Shown piece after piece: positions 1 through 8,325 of a DNA stretch of 64,000 bases. The stretch is from Streptomyces sp. NBC_01294 (lineage in GTDB: Bacteria > Actinomycetota > Actinomycetes > Streptomycetales > Streptomycetaceae): positions 7,593,501 through 7,657,500 of the forward strand of contig NZ_CP108423.1 of NCBI RefSeq assembly GCF_035917235.1, given 5' to 3'. The notes beneath the pieces are model-generated. The model did no database searches. It was given only the letters and a program-made list of their open reading frames with translations, and had not been told where the DNA came from. The translations under genes and the position numbers were made by a program. The stretch's first letter is position 1, and the number at the start of each line of letters is the position of its first letter.

Positions 1-2
1 GC

Positions 3-695
3 GGTACGGGCGACTCCGGGATGCCGGCGGACGAGTCGACGTACCGCGTCGACCACCAGGTCGGCGACGTCGAGGCCCTGCGGGCACACCTCGGCCTGGA
101 GCGCATGGACCTCCTCGCGCACTCCGCCGGCGGGAACCTCGCCCAGCTCTACGCGGCCGCACACCCGGAGCGGCTGCGCCGGACCGTGCTGGTCACTCCG
201 ACCGCGTGGGCGGTGGACCTCCCGGTCACCCCGGAGCAGCGGCTGGAGGCGGCCCGGCTGCGCGCGGGGAGCGAACCGTACGACACGGCCATCGATGCCT
301 ACGAGCGGATCCTGGCGGACGCGGGCGCGGGCGGGAGCGAGGTGGACTGGGATCTGGCCGCGCCGCTGTTCTACGGGCGCTGGGACGCGGCGGCCCGGGC
401 GCACTGCGCGGCGAACGCGCACCAGCAGAACGAGAAGGCCGCCGAGGCCTATGCGGGCCCCGGAGCCTTCGATCCGCCCGCGACCCGTGCGGGCCTCCGC
501 CGGGTCTCGGGCGAGGTCCTGGTGCTGGCCGCGGAGCTGGACGGCAACCCCCGTCCGGTGCTGGCGGCGGAGCTTGCAGGCCTGTTCCGGCGGGGCGCGG
601 TCGACGTCCAGCCCCGGGCCGGGCACTTCCCGTGGCTGGACGACCCGGGGTGGTTCTCGGCTCGGGTGGAACGCTTCCTCTCGTCCGGGGTTTGA
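3..695 (+). CDS. Alpha/beta hydrolase, 3' part (5' end outside window)
   Basis: The reading frame is open from the first base, and the bases before the first Met encode GTGDSG (with Arg just before), the oxyanion-loop motif of this family, so the true start lies left of the window. The nucleophile elbow is AHSAGG (Ser 35 counted from the Met at 21). A late Asp in AAELDG and His in RAGHFPW complete a Ser-Asp-His triad. A cap-like insertion lies between them. The fold suggests a cytoplasmic hydrolase or peptidase of the proline-iminopeptidase type; the substrate cannot be told. It ends in a block of GC-rich repeats. Confidence 0.8.
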   Translation, partial: GTGDSGMPADESTYRVDHQVGDVEALRAHLGLERMDLLAHSAGGNLAQLYAAAHPERLRRTVLVTPTAWAVDLPVTPEQRLEAARLRAGSEPYDTAIDAYERILADAGAGGSEVDWDLAAPLFYGRWDAAARAHCAANAHQQNEKAAEAYAGPGAFDPPATRAGLRRVSGEVLVLAAELDGNPRPVLAAELAGLFRRGAVDVQPRAGHFPWLDDPGWFSARVERFLSSGV

Positions 696-1006
696 CCGAC
701 GGTCGCCGACGAGGCGCGGGGCGGGTGCGCCTCAAAGATCGGGGCTCCGCCCCGGGCCCCGCGCCTCAAACGCCGACGGGGCTGAAGGGTGGGGCTCCGC
801 CCCGGGCCCCGCGCCTCAAACGCCGGCGGGGCTTGAAGATCGGGGCTCCGCCCCGGACCCCGCTCCTCAAACGCCGGAGGGGCTGGATTTGGCCCGGCGA
901 GGCTGGGTTTGGCTGGCGAGGGTGGGTTTGCCCGCCGGGGTGGCGTTGGCTCGGCGGGGCTGGGTTTGGCCGGCCGGGTGGGGTGGGGTGGGCTTGCCGG
1001 GGTGGG
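696..1006. repeat. Intergenic GC-rich repeat block A
   Basis: This 311-base gap holds no convincing gene. Three copies of a roughly 50-base unit start at 741, 791 and 842. Each begins with the hairpin core GGGGCTCCGCCCC and continues through a CCTCAAACGCC stretch to a GGGGCTG end. From about 890 to 1005 there are looser repeats of GGCTGGGTTTGGC type. The same unit recurs at 3699-3955. It lies between two convergent genes, where the hairpins may also stop transcription; this is inference. Confidence 0.8.
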
Positions 1007-2638
1007 TCAGTTGATCGTGTCTGATTCCGTTGCGATCGTTTTGGCCCAGCGGTAGTCCGCCTTGCCGCTCGGGGAGCGTTGGATGGCGGGTGCGATGACC
1101 AGTTGGCGGGGGATCTTGTAGCCCGCCAGTCTGGTGCGGCAGTGGCTCTGGATCTCGTCCAGGGTCGGGGCCGGGGCGCCCGACCGGACCTGGACCACCG
1201 CGGCCACGTGGCTGCCCCAGGTCGGGTCCGGGACTCCGGCGACCAGGGCGTCGTAGACGTCGGGGTGCGACTTCAGCGCCTGCTCGACCTCTTCCGGGTA
1301 GACCTTCTCGCCGCCCGTGTTGATGCACTGCGAGCCGCGGCCGAGCACCGTGACGATGCCCTGTTCGTCGACGGTCGCCATGTCGCCGAGCAGCACCCAG
1401 CGCTCCGCGCCCTTCCGGAAGAAGGTCTCGGCGGTCTTGGCCGGGTCGTTGTAGTAGCCGAGCGGGACGTGGCCGCGCTGGGCGAGGCGCCCCGGTTCGC
1501 CCACCGCCACCGGCTCGTGCGTCACCGGGTCCACCACCTGCGTACGGTCGTTGACCTCTAGGCGGAAGCCCTTCTCCGGACTGGAGTCGTCCGTCGCCCG
1601 GCCGTTGGACCCGGACTCGGACGATCCGAAGTTGTTCAGGAGCAGCACGTTCGGCACCAGCCGCTGGAACTCCGCGCGCACCGTCTCCGACATGATCGCC
1701 CCGGAGGAGGAGACGCTGAACAGCGAGGACAGGTCCGTCCCCTTGAGCGGGCCGTTGAGGGCGTCGATGAGCGGCCTGAGCATCGCGTCGCCGACCAGCG
1801 ACACGCTCGACACCTTCTCCTTCTCGATCGTGCGGAGCACCTCTTCCGGTGCGTACTTGCGGTGGATGACCACCCGCTGGCCGTAGTTGAAGGCGATGAA
1901 CGAGGTCAGCGTCGATGTGCCGTGCATCAGCGGGGGCGCGGGGAAGAAGGTCAGCCCCGCACCCTTGGAGGCGACGCGCTCGGCCAGCTCCTCCGGCCGC
2001 TTCACCGGCTCGCCCGTCGGCTCGCCGCCGAAGAGGCCGGCGAAGAAGAGGTCCTCCGCCCGCCACATGACGCCCTTGGGCATGCCGGTCGTGCCGCCCG
2101 TGTAGATGATGAACAGGTCGTCGGCGCTGCGGGGCGGGAAGCCGCGCTCGGGCGACCCGGCGGCCTCGGCGTCCGGGTACGCGATCGGCGCGATCGAGGG
2201 CTCCGGAGCCCCCTCGGGGACCTGCCCGACCCGGACCAGGTGCCGGAGCCGCGTCGTCTGCGGCAGGGCGGCCGCGACCCGCTCGGTGAACTCGCCCTCG
2301 AAGACGAGTGCGGCGAGGTCGGCGTCGTTGTAGAGGTAGACCAGCTCCTCCTCCACGTACCGGTAGTTGACGTTCACCGGGACCAGTCGGGCCTTCAGGC
2401 AGGCCAGGACGGTCTGGAGGTACTCGATCCCGTTGTAGAGGTGCAGACCCACGTGCTCGCCGGCCTTCAGGCCGCTGTTCAGCAGGTGGTGCGCGATCCG
2501 GTTCGCCGCCGCGTCCAGCTCCGCGTACGTGAGGCGGCGCTCGGCGCCGGTCCCGGGGTGGTCCACGTAGACGAGGGCCTCGCGGTCCGGGACCACGTCC
2601 ACGACCGACTCGAACAGGTCGGCAAGGTTGTACTCCAC
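1007..2638 (-). CDS. Acyl-CoA synthetase (AMP-forming, FadD-like)
   Basis: Activates a carboxylic acid to its CoA thioester through an acyl-adenylate. The 543 residues are full length for the ANL superfamily. The P-loop YTGGTTGMPKGV is at 179-190, followed by NNFGSSESG, then GDMATVDEQG and the hinge LGRGSQ, and the C-terminal catalytic Lys in SPSGKADYRW. The GTG start at 2638 follows AGGAGG closely, which fixes it. It is divergent from an enoyl-CoA hydratase and shares a 197-base control region containing a 17-bp palindrome. With the DUF35 and thiolase-like genes the set resembles steroid or branched-chain acyl degradation (FadD17/FadD19 type). That substrate assignment is inference. Confidence 0.88.
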   Translation of the reverse strand: MEYNLADLFESVVDVVPDREALVYVDHPGTGAERRLTYAELDAAANRIAHHLLNSGLKAGEHVGLHLYNGIEYLQTVLACLKARLVPVNVNYRYVEEELVYLYNDADLAALVFEGEFTERVAAALPQTTRLRHLVRVGQVPEGAPEPSIAPIAYPDAEAAGSPERGFPPRSADDLFIIYTGGTTGMPKGVMWRAEDLFFAGLFGGEPTGEPVKRPEELAERVASKGAGLTFFPAPPLMHGTSTLTSFIAFNYGQRVVIHRKYAPEEVLRTIEKEKVSSVSLVGDAMLRPLIDALNGPLKGTDLSSLFSVSSSGAIMSETVRAEFQRLVPNVLLLNNFGSSESGSNGRATDDSSPEKGFRLEVNDRTQVVDPVTHEPVAVGEPGRLAQRGHVPLGYYNDPAKTAETFFRKGAERWVLLGDMATVDEQGIVTVLGRGSQCINTGGEKVYPEEVEQALKSHPDVYDALVAGVPDPTWGSHVAAVVQVRSGAPAPTLDEIQSHCRTRLAGYKIPRQLVIAPAIQRSPSGKADYRWAKTIATESDTIN

Positions 2639-2755
2639 CGTTCCTCCTGACCCCGAATGTTCCCGATGTTCCCGACGACTGGCCCGGTGGCCGGCCTGCT
2701 CCGGCGGTCATTAGAGCGCCGGAGCCGGCAACTGGGAAGGGCGCCGCCCAAGAAA

Positions 2756-2772
2756 TCTGACTGGGTGTCAGA
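2756..2772. promoter_or_regulatory. Palindromic operator between divergent acyl-CoA genes
   Basis: TCTGACTGGGTGTCAGA: two perfect 6-base arms (TCTGAC/GTCAGA) around a 5-base spacer, followed by AAA. It lies in the divergent gap of the acyl-CoA synthetase and enoyl-CoA hydratase genes. A near-identical site is upstream of the ketosteroid dehydrogenase gene (14635-14651). Size and symmetry suit a TetR-family dimer. No regulator is encoded beside it. Confidence 0.7.
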
Positions 2773-2836
2773 AAACTATTGAACTGCACCCTCCCCTACT
2801 GCAACCTGTTCTAGGTCTTGAGACGGGAGGACGGCA

Positions 2837-3637
2837 ATGGGTGGGACAGAACACCTGAGCGTGGATCGGCACGGCGCCACCCTGGTGCTCACCATGAACA
2901 GGCCCGAGGCGAAGAACGCGCTCTCGCTGCCGCTGCTGGTGGGGCTGTACGACGGCTGGCTGGAGGCGGACGCCGACGACGGGATCCGCTCGGTGGTCCT
3001 GACCGGCGCGGGCGGCGACTTCTGCGCCGGCATGGACCTCAAGGCGCTGGCCGGCCAGGGGATGGCGGGCGACCAGTACCGGAACCGACTCAAGGACGAC
3101 CCCGACCTGCACTGGAAGGCGATGCTGCGGCACCACCGGCCGCGCAAGCCGGTGATCGCGGCCGTGGAGGGCTACTGCGTGGCCGGCGGGACCGAGATCC
3201 TGCAGGGCACGGACATCCGGGTGGCGGGCGCGGGTGCCACCTTCGGGCTCTTCGAGGTCAAGCGGGGGCTCTTTCCGATCGGCGGCTCCACGGTGCGGCT
3301 GCCGCGGCAGATCCCGCGTACGCACGCCCTCGAGATGCTGCTGACCGGGCGGCCGTACTCGGCCGAGGAGGCGGCGCGGATCGGGCTGATCGGGCGGGTG
3401 GTGCCGGACGGCACGGCGCTGGATGCTGCGCTGGAGATCGCGGAGCAGATCAATGCGTGCGGGCCGCTGGCGGTGGAGGCGGTCAAGGCGTCGGTCTACG
3501 AGACCGCGGAGCTGACCGAGCGGGAGGGGTTGGCGGCGGAACTGCTGCGGGGGTGGCCGGTGTTCGACACGGCGGATGCGAAGGAGGGGGCGCGGGCCTT
3601 TGCGGAGAAGAGGCCCGCGGTGTATCGGCGCGAGTAG
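2837..3637 (+). CDS. Enoyl-CoA hydratase/isomerase (crotonase family)
   Basis: A 266-residue crotonase fold protein expected to hydrate an enoyl-CoA in beta-oxidation. The oxyanion-hole segments are CAGMDLKAL and GYCVAGGTEIL. Both glutamates equivalent to the hydratase catalytic pair are present, in FGLFEVKRG and ALEMLLTG. The ATG at 2837 has GGGAGG eight bases upstream. It is divergent from the acyl-CoA synthetase. A 396-base repeat block separates it from the next gene in the same direction, so co-transcription with the downstream genes is uncertain. Confidence 0.88.
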   Translation: MGGTEHLSVDRHGATLVLTMNRPEAKNALSLPLLVGLYDGWLEADADDGIRSVVLTGAGGDFCAGMDLKALAGQGMAGDQYRNRLKDDPDLHWKAMLRHHRPRKPVIAAVEGYCVAGGTEILQGTDIRVAGAGATFGLFEVKRGLFPIGGSTVRLPRQIPRTHALEMLLTGRPYSAEEAARIGLIGRVVPDGTALDAALEIAEQINACGPLAVEAVKASVYETAELTEREGLAAELLRGWPVFDTADAKEGARAFAEKRPAVYRRE

Positions 3638-4033
3638 TCGGCCCGGCGTTGTCGGGGCCCCGGTGCCGTGCCTCCCTCGCCGGCGGGGCCGAAAGATCGG
3701 GGCTCCGCCCCGGACCCCGCGCCTCAAACGCCGGCGGGGCTGGATGTGCCCGGCCAGGCCGCAATGGCCAGGCGAGGCTGGATGTGCCCGACCGCCAAAG
3801 ATCGGGGCTCCGCCCCGGACCCCGCGCCTCAATCGCCGGCGGGGCTGGATGTGCCCGGCCAGGCCGCAATGGCCAGGCGAGGCTGGATGTGCCCGACCGC
3901 CAAAGATCGGGGCTCCGCCCCGGACCCCGCGCCTCAAACGCCGGCGGGGCTGGATTTTGCCCGGCCAGGCCGGATTGGCCCGGCGGGGGTGGATTGTGCC
4001 TGTACCGGAATCAACCGCAACGGAGAGCCGCCC
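3638..4033. repeat. 105-bp tandem repeat block B
   Basis: A gap without a credible gene. Two almost identical 105-base units run 3699-3803 and 3804-3908; the visible difference is CTCAAACG against CTCAATCG. A third, shorter and diverged copy starts at 3909. Each unit opens with the hairpin core GGGGCTCCGCCCC and contains a CCGGCGGGGCTGGA segment, as in the block at 696-1006. All three forward frames stay largely open through it, which makes downstream reading frames look artificially long. Confidence 0.85.
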
Positions 4034-4993
4034 ATGACAGCCGCGTCGCCGCCGGAAGTGCTCCGCGCGCCCCTCATCGTCGAGTTCCCCTTCACCCGGT
4101 CCCTCGGTCCCGTCCAGAGCGCCTTCCTCACCGGGCTGCGCGAAGGCGTCGTCCTCGGGGTGAAGACCTCCGGCGGCAAGGTGGTGGTCCCGCCCGTCGA
4201 GTACGACCCCGTCACCGCCGAGGAGGTCCGCGAGCTCGTCGAGGTCGCCGCCACCGGCACCGTCACCACCTGGGCGTGGAACGGCCGGCCCCGCCCCCAC
4301 CAGCCGCTGGACACCCCCTTCGCCTGGGTGCTGGTCAAGTTCGACGGCGCGGACACCGCGCTCCTGCACGCCCTCGACGTCCCCGGACCGGAAGCCGTCC
4401 GCACCGGCATGCGGGTGCGCGTGCGATGGGCCGCCGACCGTACCGGCGCCATCACCGACATCGCCTGCTTCGAACCGTACGAGGGCCCCGCGGGCGCCGA
4501 GGCCGTCCCGCACGACGGGGTCTTCGCCGACGCCGTCACCGGCATCGTCGCCGAGGCCCGCCTCGACTACGTCTACAGTCCCGGCCGCGCCCAGACCGCG
4601 TACATCAACGCCCTCTCCGAGCGGCGGACCGTCGGCGAGCGCTGCCCCTCCTGCCACAAGGTGTACGTGCCCCCGCGCGGCGCGTGCCCCACCTGCGGGG
4701 TGGCCACCACCGACCAGGTCGAGGTCGGCCCGGCGGGCACGGTCACCACGTACTGCATCGTCAACATCAAGGCCAGGAACCTCGACATCGAGGTCCCGTA
4801 CGTCTACGCCCACATCGCCCTCGACGGCGCCGGCCTCGCCCTCCACGGCCGGATCGGCGGCATCCCGTACGACCAGGTCCGCATGGGCCTGCGCGTCGAG
4901 CCCGTCTGGACCGAGGGCGGCCGCCACCCCGACCACTACCGCCCCACCGGCGAGCCGGACGCGGACTACGACGCGTACAAGGAGCTCATCTGA
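4034..4993 (+). CDS. DUF35 Zn-ribbon/OB-fold acyl-CoA-associated protein
   Basis: A 319-residue protein with two OB-like halves and one rubredoxin-like Zn ribbon (Cys 204, 207, 218 and 221, in CPSC and CPTC). DUF35 proteins act as obligate partners of SCP2-thiolase-like enzymes. In actinobacterial steroid side-chain degradation a DUF35 domain and Ltp2 form an aldolase complex (established for ChsH2-Ltp2). The ATG at 4034 has GGAGAG upstream; the long open frame upstream is only repeat DNA. The stop overlaps the next start (TGATG at 4991), so it is translationally coupled to the first thiolase-like gene, a natural partner. Confidence 0.85.
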   Translation: MTAASPPEVLRAPLIVEFPFTRSLGPVQSAFLTGLREGVVLGVKTSGGKVVVPPVEYDPVTAEEVRELVEVAATGTVTTWAWNGRPRPHQPLDTPFAWVLVKFDGADTALLHALDVPGPEAVRTGMRVRVRWAADRTGAITDIACFEPYEGPAGAEAVPHDGVFADAVTGIVAEARLDYVYSPGRAQTAYINALSERRTVGERCPSCHKVYVPPRGACPTCGVATTDQVEVGPAGTVTTYCIVNIKARNLDIEVPYVYAHIALDGAGLALHGRIGGIPYDQVRMGLRVEPVWTEGGRHPDHYRPTGEPDADYDAYKELI

Positions 4994-6057
4994 TGGCCCG
5001 ATACGCACGCGAGGTCGCGGTGGTCGCCTTCGCGCAGAGCGACCACCTGCGCCGCACCGACGAACTCAGCGAAGTCGAGATGGTCATGCCGGTGCTGCAC
5101 CAGGTGCTCGCCGCGACCGGACTGAAGGCCGGCGAGATCGGCTTCACCTGTTCCGGCTCCAGCGACTACCTGGCCGGCCGGGCCTTCTCCTTCACCATGA
5201 CCCTCGACGGGGTCGGCGCCTGGCCGCCGATCTCCGAGTCGCACGTCGAGATGGACGGCGCCTGGGCCCTGTACGAGGCCTGGGTCAAGATCCAGACCGG
5301 TGAGGCCGACACCGCGCTCGTCTACGCGTACGGGAAGTCCTCGCCCGGTTCGGTACGCGACGTACTGACGCGCCAGCTCGACCCGTACTACCTCGCCCCG
5401 CTCTGGCCCGACTCGGTGGCCCTGGCCGCCCTCCAGGCCCAGGCCCTGATCGACGCGGGCGAGACCGACGAGCGCGCCCTGGCCGCCATCGGAGCGCGCA
5501 GCCGCGCCGCCGCCGAGGCGAACCCGCACGCCCAGCTCCGCGGCGCCGTCCCGCAGGGCGACTACCAGGTCCGGCCGCTGCGCACCTGGGACTGCCCGCC
5601 CATCGGCGACGGCGTGGCCGCGGTGATCCTGGCCGCCGGCGACCTCGCGCGGCAGCTGTGCGAACGCCCCGCCTGGATCACCGGCATCGACCACCGCATC
5701 GAGGCCCACGGCCTGGGCCTGCGCGACCTCACCGACTCCCCGTCCACCCGGATCGCCGCCGAGCACGCGGGCGTCTTCGAAGCCCCGGTGGACACGGCGG
5801 AACTGCACGCGCCGTTCTCCTCCCAGGAGGTCGTGCTGCGCAAGGCGCTCGGCCTCGGCGACGGCGACGGCGTGGCCGTCAACCCGTCCGGGGGAGCGCT
5901 CGCCGCGAACCCGGTCATGGCCGCCGGCCTGATCCGCATCGGCGAGGCGGCCGCCCGGATCCACCGAGGCGAGTCCGACCGGGCCGTCGCCCACGCCACC
6001 TCCGGCCCCTGCCTCCAGCAGAACCTGGTCGCCGTCCTGGAAGGGGACCGAGCATGA
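4993..6057 (+). CDS. SCP2-thiolase-like acyl-CoA protein 1
   Basis: A 354-residue protein of the thiolase fold (lipid-transfer/SCP2-thiolase clade). The C-terminal VNPSGGALAANP motif is kept. The segment where thiolases carry the nucleophilic Cys reads SESHVEMDGAWALYEA and has none, so thiolytic activity is unlikely. It starts inside the DUF35 stop codon and its own stop overlaps the next ATG (ATGA at 6054), giving a tightly coupled three-gene unit. A role as a partner subunit or aldolase acting on a CoA-bound side chain is inference from Ltp-DUF35 systems. Confidence 0.83.
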   Translation: MARYAREVAVVAFAQSDHLRRTDELSEVEMVMPVLHQVLAATGLKAGEIGFTCSGSSDYLAGRAFSFTMTLDGVGAWPPISESHVEMDGAWALYEAWVKIQTGEADTALVYAYGKSSPGSVRDVLTRQLDPYYLAPLWPDSVALAALQAQALIDAGETDERALAAIGARSRAAAEANPHAQLRGAVPQGDYQVRPLRTWDCPPIGDGVAAVILAAGDLARQLCERPAWITGIDHRIEAHGLGLRDLTDSPSTRIAAEHAGVFEAPVDTAELHAPFSSQEVVLRKALGLGDGDGVAVNPSGGALAANPVMAAGLIRIGEAAARIHRGESDRAVAHATSGPCLQQNLVAVLEGDRA

Positions 6058-7220
6058 GCAAGGAGCCAGTTGCCGTCGTCGGCATCGGCCAGACCAAGCA
6101 CGTGGCCGCCCGCCACGACGTGTCCATCGCCGGACTCGTCCGGGAGGCGGCGGTCCGCGCCCTCGCGGACGCCGAGCTGACCTGGGCCGACATCGACGCG
6201 GTCGTCATCGGCAAGGCCCCCGACTTCTTCGAGGGGGTGATGATGCCGGAGCTGTACCTGGCGGACGCGCTCGGCGCCGTCGGCAAGCCGATGCTGCGCG
6301 TGCACACGGCGGGCTCGGTCGGCGGCTCCACCGCCCTGGTCGCCTCGAACCTGGTCGCGGCCCGCGTCCACCGCACGGTCCTGACCCTCGCCTTCGAGAA
6401 GCAGTCCGAATCCAACGCCATGTGGGGCCTGTCGCTCCCCGTCCCCTTCCAGCAGCCGCTGCTCGCCGGCGCTGGCGGATTCTTCGCCCCGCACGTGCGC
6501 GCGTACATGCGGCGCACGGGCGCGCCGGACACGGTGGGCTCGCTGGTGGCGTACAAGGACCGGCGCAACGCGCTGAAGAACCCCTACGCACACCTGCACG
6601 AGCACGACATCACCCTGGAGAAGGTCCAGGCCTCGCCGATGCTCTGGGATCCGATCCGCTACTCCGAGACCTGCCCCTCCTCGGACGGCGCGTGCGCGAT
6701 GATCCTCACCGACCGGGTGGGCGCGGCCCGTTCGCCGAAGCCGCCCGCCTGGGTGCACGGCGGGGCGATGCGCAGCGAACCCACCCTCTTCGCGGGCAAG
6801 GACTTCGTCTCGCCACAGGCCGGCAAGGACTGCGCGGCCGACGTCTACCGGCAGGCGGGAATCAACGACCCGCGACGGGAGATCGACGCCGTGGAGATGT
6901 ACGTGCCCTTCTCCTGGTACGAGCCGATGTGGCTGGAGAACCTCGGCTTCGCCGCGGAGGGCGAGGGATGGAAGCTCACCGAGGCCGGGGTCACCGAACT
7001 CGACGGGGACCTCCCGGTCAACCCGTCCGGCGGGGTGCTCTCCACCAACCCGATCGGCGCCTCCGGCATGATCCGCTTCGCGGAGGCGGCCCTGCAGGTG
7101 CGCGGCCAGGCCGGGGAACACCAGGTTCCGGGAGCCTGCCGGGCGCTGGGGCACGCGTACGGCGGCGGCGCCCAGTTCTTCGCGATGTGGCTGGTGGGGG
7201 CCGAGGTGCCCGCCTCCTGA
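6054..7220 (+). CDS. SCP2-thiolase-like protein 2 (Ltp-type aldolase candidate)
   Basis: A 388-residue thiolase-fold protein. The nucleophile segment reads RVHTAGSVGGST, so the catalytic Cys is replaced. VNPSGGVLSTNP and the final GHAYGGGAQF loop are conserved. This matches the Ltp/SCP2-thiolase group that works with DUF35 proteins, including retro-aldol side-chain cleavage enzymes. The start at 6054 overlaps the previous stop. It is last in the unit, and a strong hairpin follows at 7259-7298. The reaction and substrate are not provable from sequence. Confidence 0.85.
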   Translation: MSKEPVAVVGIGQTKHVAARHDVSIAGLVREAAVRALADAELTWADIDAVVIGKAPDFFEGVMMPELYLADALGAVGKPMLRVHTAGSVGGSTALVASNLVAARVHRTVLTLAFEKQSESNAMWGLSLPVPFQQPLLAGAGGFFAPHVRAYMRRTGAPDTVGSLVAYKDRRNALKNPYAHLHEHDITLEKVQASPMLWDPIRYSETCPSSDGACAMILTDRVGAARSPKPPAWVHGGAMRSEPTLFAGKDFVSPQAGKDCAADVYRQAGINDPRREIDAVEMYVPFSWYEPMWLENLGFAAEGEGWKLTEAGVTELDGDLPVNPSGGVLSTNPIGASGMIRFAEAALQVRGQAGEHQVPGACRALGHAYGGGAQFFAMWLVGAEVPAS

Positions 7221-7258
7221 CCGCGTGCCCGGCCGGCGACGGAGGGGCCGGCCGGGGG

Positions 7259-7298
7259 GCCGCACAGGCCACGGGTGACTCACCGTGGCCTGTGCGGC
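7259..7298 (+). terminator. Intrinsic terminator hairpin
   Basis: A perfect 16-bp stem (GCCGCACAGGCCACGG at 7259-7274 with its complement at 7283-7298) and an 8-base loop. It lies 38 bases after the thiolase-like gene. There is no U-tract, as is usual in Streptomyces. Confidence 0.8.
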
Positions 7299-7353
7299 AC
7301 GCGCTGCGGTGGTTAACCTTGCCCCCGGACGACGTACCGGGAGGAGCACGCAC

Positions 7354-7593
7354 GTGGCCGAGAGCATGACTTCACAGCCCCTCGCTGGCTGGGGGAAGCC
7401 GGACCTCGATCTCACCGAGGCGGACTGGCAGTCGAGCAGCCGGGGAGCGGGTGACGTCCAGATCGCCTTCGTCGAGGGCTTCATCGCCATGCGCAACAGC
7501 GAGCGCCCCGAGAGCCCTTCGCTGATCTTCACCCCCGACGAGTGGCACAAGTTCGTGCTGAACGCCCGGGGCGGGGAGTTCGACCTGACCTAG
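7354..7593 (+). CDS. DUF397 protein
   Basis: 79 residues beginning at GTG 7354, preceded by GGGAGGA. The Met ten codons upstream in the same frame lacks a ribosome site. The pattern W-x-SS in the first third, FVEGFIAMRNS and LIFTPDEWHKFV is that of DUF397. These small Streptomyces proteins are commonly paired with XRE regulators, as in the BldB/WhiJ-like systems. No XRE partner lies next to it here, so it is an orphan. Confidence 0.82.
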   Translation: MAESMTSQPLAGWGKPDLDLTEADWQSSSRGAGDVQIAFVEGFIAMRNSERPESPSLIFTPDEWHKFVLNARGGEFDLT

Positions 7594-7678
7594 GACGGCC
7601 CGCGGCCGGCTGTACGCGGCGCACCACCGGGCGCGGCCCCGCCGCCCCGGTGGCCGCCGGCCGGAAAGACGGCCCTGA

Positions 7679-7716
7679 GGGTGGCGCACCGCCTAGGGTG
7701 GCGCACCGCCTAGGGT
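7679..7716 (+). promoter_or_regulatory. Duplicated leaderless -10 region
   Basis: A 17-base segment ending in CCGCCT is repeated twice and then partly a third time. TAGGGT occurs in each copy; the last one (7711-7716) stands six bases before the ATG at 7723, the spacing of a leaderless Streptomyces promoter. Confidence 0.6.
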
Positions 7717-7722
7717 GGCGGC

Positions 7723-8139
7723 ATGAGCGGCGAGAACGACCTGCGCGTACTCCTGAGCGGCATGCGGCCCGAGCTGAACGAGGGGCGGTACGTCTTCTGC
7801 ACCGTCCCCGGCAGCACCGTCCCCGCCGGGACCGCGCCCGTGGCCACCGTCCTGGAGCGCGAGGGCCTCACCCTGGTGCTGCGTCAGGAGGACGCCGACG
7901 CGGCCGGCCTCGCCTACGACTACACGGCCGGCTGGATCACCCTGCGGATCCACTCCGCCCTCGACGCCGTCGGCCTCACCGCGGCCTTCGCCACCGAACT
8001 CGGCGCACACGGCCTGAGCTGCAACGTCATCGCCGGCTACCACCACGACCACCTCTTCGTGGACGCCGACCGGGCCGCCGAGGCCGTGGCCGTCCTGGAG
8101 GACCTCGCGGCACGGTCCGCCCGGGACGGACACGCCTGA
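7723..8139 (+). CDS. ACT-domain protein
   Basis: 138 residues forming one or two ACT-like alpha/beta repeats. LTLVLRQEDAD, WITLRIHSALDAVGLTAAF and the C-terminal NVIAGYHHDHLFVD are typical of the small conserved ACT proteins of unknown ligand. Such domains usually bind amino acids. It appears to be translated from a leaderless mRNA (TAGGGT six bases upstream of the ATG). No enzyme domain is fused. The 186 bases after it hold short GACGCCGGAAA-like repeats and no gene. Confidence 0.78.
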   Translation: MSGENDLRVLLSGMRPELNEGRYVFCTVPGSTVPAGTAPVATVLEREGLTLVLRQEDADAAGLAYDYTAGWITLRIHSALDAVGLTAAFATELGAHGLSCNVIAGYHHDHLFVDADRAAEAVAVLEDLAARSARDGHA

Positions 8140-8325
8140 CGAAGACGCCGGAGAGGCCACCGGAAGGGCGCCGGAAGCACACCGGAAGCGCAGTGGAAAA
8201 GACGCCGGAAAAGACTCCGGAACGGACACCGGTAAAGAAGATCGGATTCTTTCCCGACAGTGGGATCCCCCGCGATGTGCGCGGGCGTACGCTGATCCCC
8301 CGAACAGGCCTGGGGGGTACCAGCC

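Noticed and set aside
2818..4992. Long upstream extension of the thiolase-like frame
   Set aside because: It crosses the enoyl-CoA hydratase and repeat block in a non-protein-like frame; the overlap start at 4993 is well supported.
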